Positions 59,560 through 64,000 of a DNA stretch of 64,000 nucleotides are shown one piece after another; the first letter of the stretch is position 1; every line of letters begins with the position of its first letter. The DNA comes from Selenomonadales bacterium. GTDB lineage: Bacteria > Bacillota > Negativicutes > Sporomusales > UBA7701. A model generated the notes under the pieces. That model was not told where the DNA came from and did not search any database. It saw nothing but the letters and a program-made list of their open reading frames with translations. The stretch spans positions 62,001 to 126,000 of the forward strand of contig JARKPR010000035.1 of the NCBI GenBank assembly GCA_029975165.1, in the 5' to 3' direction. The translations under genes and the position numbers were made by a program.

Positions 59560-61038
59560 ATGAAATTAGCAGCGTACACAAAAATCTATCGACAGATACA
59601 AAAAGTTATTATCCTTCCTGTAGCAACTGTTTTACTAGCACAAGGAGCGGTAGGGTATGCAGATCCCGTTGCGGTTGCACCGCCTGATGTTGAAAGTGTC
59701 CTGCGTGTCACTCCTCCAGACAAGGCGATAGTTCCCCGGGAGAATCCGAAAGTTGGTGCTACCCCTAACGAAAATCCACCAATTATTGGCGATATCATAC
59801 TAATAAACAATTCTGGAATTAATGATGCTGTTATCCGTCTTCAGATGGACGCTCTGAAACCGGGTGACTACATAACTGAAGCCAAGCTGGAGCGTTCCTT
59901 GCTATTGATCAATGACCTGGCGGGTGCCAGGGCTAAAATTACTCCGAAGCCGGGCAAAGAAGTCGGCACCATCGACTTGATTGTGGAGATAACACCGGTT
60001 AAGAAACTTGCTAATTTCGCACTTAGTATGAACAACGTCGGCAACGCAGAGTACGGTACTAATCAAATCGGTCTGGCGGGGGGCTTTAGCAACATTAGCG
60101 GAATTGGCGACAAGCTGTCTTTTAGAAGCATAACCACTGGTCAGGATTTGGGTGGCGCCATCTTGGTGTATCAAAGGCCGGGATTCACTTCGGGCAGTCA
60201 ATTCATCTTCTATACGTTCAAACTTCGCTACACGCTCGGCGGACAACGTAGCTACCTTAATGCCTACGGCGCCGTCAATGGTATTCATGCCGGTTGGAAC
60301 TACTACTTGCATCGGTCACGCGATTTCAACCTCCAATTTCAGTCAGGTTGGGAATACAAGCAACGGCAAGATACGATAAATCTGATTCATCAGGAAGCCG
60401 ACAAAACAATGCATAACGTTATTGCCGGATTGGTTGGTGACAGCAATGATAGTTGGGCCGGCGGCGGTAATAACAGCTTTTCCATAATGTACAATAAGGG
60501 CCGATTAATTATGGATACCGGCTATGCGCAATACGCAGATACCCAATATCAAAGTGCGGGCGATTTTGATCGCTGGAAATATAGTTTTATTCGCCAGCAG
60601 TATATTGCCAAGCGACTTAGCGGAACATTCTCTTTTAACGGCCAATATACCGACAAAAACCTGGAGATATCCCAACAACTGGCTATGAGTGGAATTAATG
60701 GAGTACGAGCCTATCCCCAGGGTGAAGTGTCCGGTAACAAGGGGTGGCTGGCTAGATGTGAAGTAAAGTGGGCTATGACACCCAGCCAAAAAGGGCGAGA
60801 ACAATGGCAACTTGTTGGTTTTTATGATGCCGGTAAGGCGGAAATCAATGCGAAACCATGGCCTGGTGTTACCGATAACAGCATCTTTCTGCGCGGTACC
60901 GGTATCGGTATCAATTGGAATGATCCAGGCAAGAGGTCGATAAAAATCTCCTATGCTTGGAAGGTAGGGCATGTGCCGGCTAAATTCGCTACGAATGCCA
61001 AGGGCTATCTGTGGATACAGACAGTGAGCTACTTGTAG
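59560..61038 (+). CDS. ShlB/FhaC/TpsB-family outer-membrane translocator with one POTRA
   Basis: 492 aa. Signal peptide (KVIILPVATVLLAQGAVGYA), a Pro-rich linker, a single POTRA-like domain at about 75-150 (GDIILINNSGINDAVIRLQM, GDYITEAKLERSLLLINDLA) and a 16-strand barrel of alternating residues ending with aromatic-terminal strand GYLWIQTVSYL. The TpsB/Omp85 motif V-R-x-Y appears as GINGVRAYPQGEVSGNKGW. Typical TpsB proteins have two POTRAs and about 550 residues, so this is short. It secretes a partner TpsA protein; no such gene is seen nearby. Its presence requires an outer membrane. Confidence 0.82.
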   Translation: MKLAAYTKIYRQIQKVIILPVATVLLAQGAVGYADPVAVAPPDVESVLRVTPPDKAIVPRENPKVGATPNENPPIIGDIILINNSGINDAVIRLQMDALKPGDYITEAKLERSLLLINDLAGARAKITPKPGKEVGTIDLIVEITPVKKLANFALSMNNVGNAEYGTNQIGLAGGFSNISGIGDKLSFRSITTGQDLGGAILVYQRPGFTSGSQFIFYTFKLRYTLGGQRSYLNAYGAVNGIHAGWNYYLHRSRDFNLQFQSGWEYKQRQDTINLIHQEADKTMHNVIAGLVGDSNDSWAGGGNNSFSIMYNKGRLIMDTGYAQYADTQYQSAGDFDRWKYSFIRQQYIAKRLSGTFSFNGQYTDKNLEISQQLAMSGINGVRAYPQGEVSGNKGWLARCEVKWAMTPSQKGREQWQLVGFYDAGKAEINAKPWPGVTDNSIFLRGTGIGINWNDPGKRSIKISYAWKVGHVPAKFATNAKGYLWIQTVSYL

Positions 61039-61312
61039 AGTGTGTTTACTCGGCCATTTCCAATAGCATTATCAGCGGACTGTCCCTGGTTGCCCTTTTG
61101 CTTTGCTCCGGTTTCAGTTACTGGGTGGCGCGCTCGATCGTCAAATCGGTGGGCTTGGTCACCAATGCACTGGGGGAGGATGCCAACGGCAGTTTGAGAG
61201 TGCAGGAATTGGATATCGCGACAACCAATGAAATGGGTAAACTGGCGGTTTGTAGATACCATTTCCGGCATCGCCGGTCAGACAAATTTTCTTGCCCTTA
61301 ATGCCGCTCCGC
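61036..61312 (+). pseudogene. Chemoreceptor (MCP) scar with internal deletion
   Basis: The frame after the TpsB-like stop reads IISGLSLVALLLCSGFSYWV, ARSIVKSVGLVTNALGEDAN, TTNEMGKLA: a transmembrane helix and HAMP. Then, out of frame, [19 protein letters not shown] at 61252-61308 is the tip of a signalling domain. Some 250 residues between HAMP and tip are missing. It is what is left of a methyl-accepting chemotaxis gene. Confidence 0.75.
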
Positions 61313-61393
61313 CTCCACCATGTAAATCCGGAATAGCCAAAAAGCTTGGTAGGGTTCGGGTACCTCCACCAGCCAAAACCGGATATATGGGGA
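61308..61393 (+). repeat. Direct repeats CCTCCACCA...CCGGA (two upstream copies; third at 63129)
   Basis: CCGCCTCCACCATGTAAATC (from 61308), GGTACCTCCACCAGCCAAAA (from 61367) and TCGCCTCCACCATCCAAATC (from 63129), each continuing into CCGGA. They bracket the metallophosphoesterase gene. GGTTCG precedes two of them, giving a resemblance to the T-arm and CCA end of a tRNA. Confidence 0.5.
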
Positions 61394-61622
61394 AGATCGG
61401 ATTAATGATACAAAAGAACCGTCCCCGTGCATCCGGGAATTCTCAAAGGTATGAGCGAACAGGCATAGAGTATCTATCATGAAGATATTGGCGGTTTTAC
61501 CGTCAATAGGTATTGAATTTGCAATCAATGGTTTTTTACATCAAACTGTGATTGACAGGGGGGAGCGGGACGATGAGCCTGTCTCCTTGCCCATCCTATC
61601 CAGACAAAGGGGGAAGCAAGCT

Positions 61623-63014
61623 TTGACAAGAGTAAGCGGATTATCCAGACGGGAGTTTTTGAAAAGGGCGGCTATGGGGGGGCTGGCTCTGACGACAAGT
61701 GCAATGGCCGGTTCATTTTTATTTACCGACAGTGCTGCGGCTGCGGGGTTGACAGCCGGGCGAGATATACAGCCGCTGTGGCAAGCCGGTAGCCGCAAAA
61801 ATAAAATTGTTGTCGTAAGTGATCTGCATTTTGGTATTGACGATAGTTTTACTGAGACTGTACATAACAGAGAGCTTTTTGTTAAATTTTTGCAGAAGCT
61901 GCAGCAGACGACAGACGTAAGAGAACTGGTTATTGCCGGTGATTTTCTTGATGAATGGTTTTTGCCGCTGGATTATGGCCCGGTAAATGATTTACAAGAA
62001 TTCTTTTTCCAGGTAGCGAGGAATAACCAGATCGTTATCGATGAGCTTAACAAAGTGATGCACGCAGGCATCAAGCTGGTCTATGTCATAGGCAACCACG
62101 ACATGAATATGGATGCCGGAATATTGGGCAGCCTGTTGCCTGGAATTATCGAGATACATGATGCGAAAGGGGTTGGAAGATATATCACCGGAGATCGCGA
62201 GGAAATTGTCATCGAGCATGGCCATCGTTATGACCCTTATTCAGCCCCTGATCGGGTATCAAACCGGGAGCTATGTAAGAGTGATGCCACGATGTACCCG
62301 CCGGGCTATTTTTATGCTCGCATGGGGGCTAGTTGGGTCATGGAGCATAAGCCAAAGATAAAAAAGAACTATCCGGTGATTAATAATGTTCCTGATTCAA
62401 CGAATACGGATCAAATGGGAGCTTATGTGTATGCCAAATTATTGGAGAAGTTATTTAACAGGATTACAGAAAAAAGCAGCTTTGAGGATAAAATATTTAC
62501 GGTAAATACCTGCGGCTTCCATGGCAGCTATTCATTGAAGGATATGTACCCGGTGGAACAGTCTGACGGCACGATTTCCGCACCGGTATTGTTCCGTAAT
62601 TTCCAGCGTTCCTGGGAAGAACGGCAGGAAATGAATGACGTGTGGGTTAAGATTCCGTTTTTGGAAGCGGGAGCTGGCGCTTTGTCACCCAAATATTTTT
62701 ACGGTTGCGCTGGGAAACAATATTTGGATGGCAAGGATGCTTCCTATGATGTTGTAGTGTTCGGGCATACGCATGTTCCGGAGTTCCAGCAGAATGGAAA
62801 GAAATTTTATGTCAATTCAGGCACTTGGGTAGATTCCAATTCCAATTATCCAACAGCCACTAGAACATTTGTGGTAGTAGAAACGGGAGCTGTGGACAAT
62901 GCCGTTTTGTATGAATATAGGCAAGACGGTTCTCTGAATGATTTATCCTTACAGGTGGGGTCAGTTGCGGCGAACCGTGCCACTGGTAATGGCGAAGAAT
63001 GGCATAAAGTTTGA
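61623..63014 (+). CDS. Tat-exported calcineurin-like metallophosphoesterase
   Basis: 463 aa from the TTG at 61623, nine bases after AAAGGGGG; the frame is open from 61479 but without a ribosome site. The N-terminus MTRVSGLSRREFLKRAAMGG is a clear twin-arginine signal, cleaved near ADSAAAAG. Metal motifs: VVSDLHFGIDD, VIAGDFLDEW, YVIGNHDMNMD, VIEHGHRYDP and VVVFGHTHVPEF, the full D-x-H, G-D, G-N-H-D, G-H-x-H set. It is a periplasmic or surface phosphatase/phosphodiesterase folded in the cytoplasm before export. Flanked by short direct repeats. Confidence 0.88.
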   Translation: MTRVSGLSRREFLKRAAMGGLALTTSAMAGSFLFTDSAAAAGLTAGRDIQPLWQAGSRKNKIVVVSDLHFGIDDSFTETVHNRELFVKFLQKLQQTTDVRELVIAGDFLDEWFLPLDYGPVNDLQEFFFQVARNNQIVIDELNKVMHAGIKLVYVIGNHDMNMDAGILGSLLPGIIEIHDAKGVGRYITGDREEIVIEHGHRYDPYSAPDRVSNRELCKSDATMYPPGYFYARMGASWVMEHKPKIKKNYPVINNVPDSTNTDQMGAYVYAKLLEKLFNRITEKSSFEDKIFTVNTCGFHGSYSLKDMYPVEQSDGTISAPVLFRNFQRSWEERQEMNDVWVKIPFLEAGAGALSPKYFYGCAGKQYLDGKDASYDVVVFGHTHVPEFQQNGKKFYVNSGTWVDSNSNYPTATRTFVVVETGAVDNAVLYEYRQDGSLNDLSLQVGSVAANRATGNGEEWHKV

Positions 63015-63170
63015 TGCTAGAGCATTTGTCATTAAGCTTGGTCAGAAAATCACCGTAAGGCAGGATACAAAGGGAAGGTTCTTTTGTGTTATTTTGCCTC
63101 CCAATTAGGGTGGATTTGCAAGGTCACGGTTCGCCTCCACCATCCAAATCCGGAATTCTGACAATTTCAA

Positions 63171-63210
63171 CAAAAAACCTTCTTTGCCAGCCCTGGCAGA
63201 GAAGGTTTTT
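63171..63210 (+). terminator. Intrinsic terminator
   Basis: AAAAAACCTTCTTTGCCAG (63171-63189) pairs with CTGGCAGAGAAGGTTTTTT (63192-63210), then GT. Upstream 63015-63170 contains a short frame ending VRQDTKGRFFCVILPPN that I cannot place. Confidence 0.85.
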
Positions 63211-63564
63211 TGTCGTCTTTAGCGAAGAAAAAGCTTGCAACGATACGGGAAGCGAGTTAGATGACGACATACGCTCCGAGAGAAAAAACTGCGAAATCTG
63301 GTTATAGAAAAGATTAAGGAAAAGTTTCCTGAATCAAATGTTGATGACGTTAAATTTAGTGTGGTAACATTTCCTGATGACGAAAAGAGATGCCAGTTAT
63401 GAACCTAAGGAGAAGAAATAGACCTGAACGAAGCCAGTAATACTTGGTTTAGAAAGTATGGTTGGGATGGTGCTAAAATTCATAGCCATTTTGACAATAT
63501 TGAATTGGTTTGGGATCCTCAACCCCGCTTTACATCAGGGTTGAATGGACTTTACTTAAATTGA
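63211..63564. other. Decayed coding pieces, not recognised
   Basis: Plus-strand fragments VIEKIKEKFPESNVDDVKFS (ending near 63402) and NTWFRKYGWDGAKIHSHFDN, ELVWDPQPRFTSGLNGLYLN (ending at the TGA at 63562-63564) are protein-like but in different frames with stops between. No family recognised; possibly remains of small element-borne genes. Confidence 0.35.
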
Positions 63565-64000
63565 TAATTTCGGCGAACCGAAAAAGAGAGTCTGCCAATT
63601 ATCGAATGTATGCAATAAAAAAATGATCTGGTGGACAGAGATTTATCCATTCGGTAACTAAAGATTTATTCCTTATTCAACAATTTATAAATCAGGAGAT
63701 TCTTCAAAAATGCCATCCTCATTCTTCCTCTTTTGCCTTTCATTCCGCTGGTGGAATTAGAAAAGTGCATCAGTACACTGCGGTGCGAAATGGCTTTTCC
63801 AATTTGACCTTACCGATTTTTTTTACGATGTTACCGAAATTGATGTGTATCAAGTTTTCAAAGCAATGGGATATCGAAATTTATTGTCTTTTGAACTCGC
63901 GAGGTTGTGTACAACTACCCGCCTACCACGAGGCCAGAAACGACTTCTTTCACATAATGATGGGGGTTATGGCGATTTCCCATATTCTGAGAAATTTGGC
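63565..64000 (+). pseudogene. Reverse transcriptase, frameshifted, running off the window
   Basis: Three plus-strand frames join into one protein: ISANRKRESANYRMYAIKK, then SGGQRFIHSVTKDLFLIQQF, CHPHSSSFAFHSAGGIRK, then ASVHCGAKWLFQFDLTDFFY, DVTEIDVYQVFKAMGYRNLL. These match reverse-transcriptase blocks: K-K-S-G-G-x-R, S-F-A-F-H-S-A-G-G-I, and K-W-L-F-Q-F-D-L-T-D-F-F with the first catalytic Asp, followed by a LARLCTTTRLPRG segment. Frame changes near 63624 and 63766 make it non-functional unless the sequence has errors. The spacing is retron-like or defence-RT-like rather than obviously group II. The catalytic YxDD block lies beyond the edge. Confidence 0.72.

Overview
The window comes from an anaerobic, diderm member of the Firmicutes, most likely a Negativicutes species close to the Sporomusa/Pelosinus group. 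This is an inference from gene content. The evidence is a selenocysteine-containing glycine reductase locus (grdA, grdC, grdD), the tRNA-Sec gene on the same fragment, a two-partner-secretion outer-membrane barrel (which requires an outer membrane), sigma-54 style regulation, and Firmicute-type regulators and GGAGG ribosome binding sites.

Layout. 1-3.3 kb: end of the glycine reductase operon; grdA is read through an in-frame UGA. 3.4-4.9 kb: a scar of decayed genes (serine recombinase, unknown gene, IS1595-type transposase), then a structured leader and a Com-like zinc-ribbon gene. 5-13.9 kb: a GntR/HutC regulator and a catabolic cluster (zinc dehydrogenase, TRAP transporter, SDR, sugar isomerase/epimerase, DeoC-like aldolase, transaldolase-like enzyme) that contains no kinase. 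14-21 kb, minus strand: gltS-ftcD-fchA (formiminoglutamate to glutamate) beside an NtrC-type regulator, a histidine kinase with a periplasmic solute-binding domain and a PAS protein; a -24/-12 promoter candidate precedes gltS.

21-52 kb: GC-rich core genome with strong preference for C-ending codons: uracil-DNA glycosylase, serS, potassium uptake (KimA-like, TrkH, TrkA), Fur-boxed feoAB, a polysaccharide deacetylase, two paralogous chemoreceptors with cheX, yitT, pckA, a glycerate module (glxK, cdaR-like regulator, gntP), a PAS/PucR-type regulator, amtB-glnK and a nitrilase-family hydrolase.

53-64 kb: an AT-rich accessory region beginning at selC. Directly after the tRNA are three copies of a 21-bp repeat, a tniQ-like gene and the C-terminal part of a TnsC/TniB-like ATPase, which look like the remains of a Tn7-related element lodged at selC. 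IS481 and IS256 relics, an overlapping two-component pair (LytTR regulator and 7-TM kinase), a TpsB-like barrel, a Tat-exported metallophosphoesterase with a decayed paralogous fragment, a chemoreceptor scar and a frameshifted reverse transcriptase running off the edge follow.

The best candidates for undescribed biology are the kinase-less TRAP/aldolase/transaldolase pathway, whose DeoC has a changed phosphate pocket, and the selC-associated Tn7-like remnant. Smaller leads are a family of self-complementary intergenic repeats with compensating stems, the structured leader ahead of the Com-like gene, and attenuator-like leaders before yitT and amtB.
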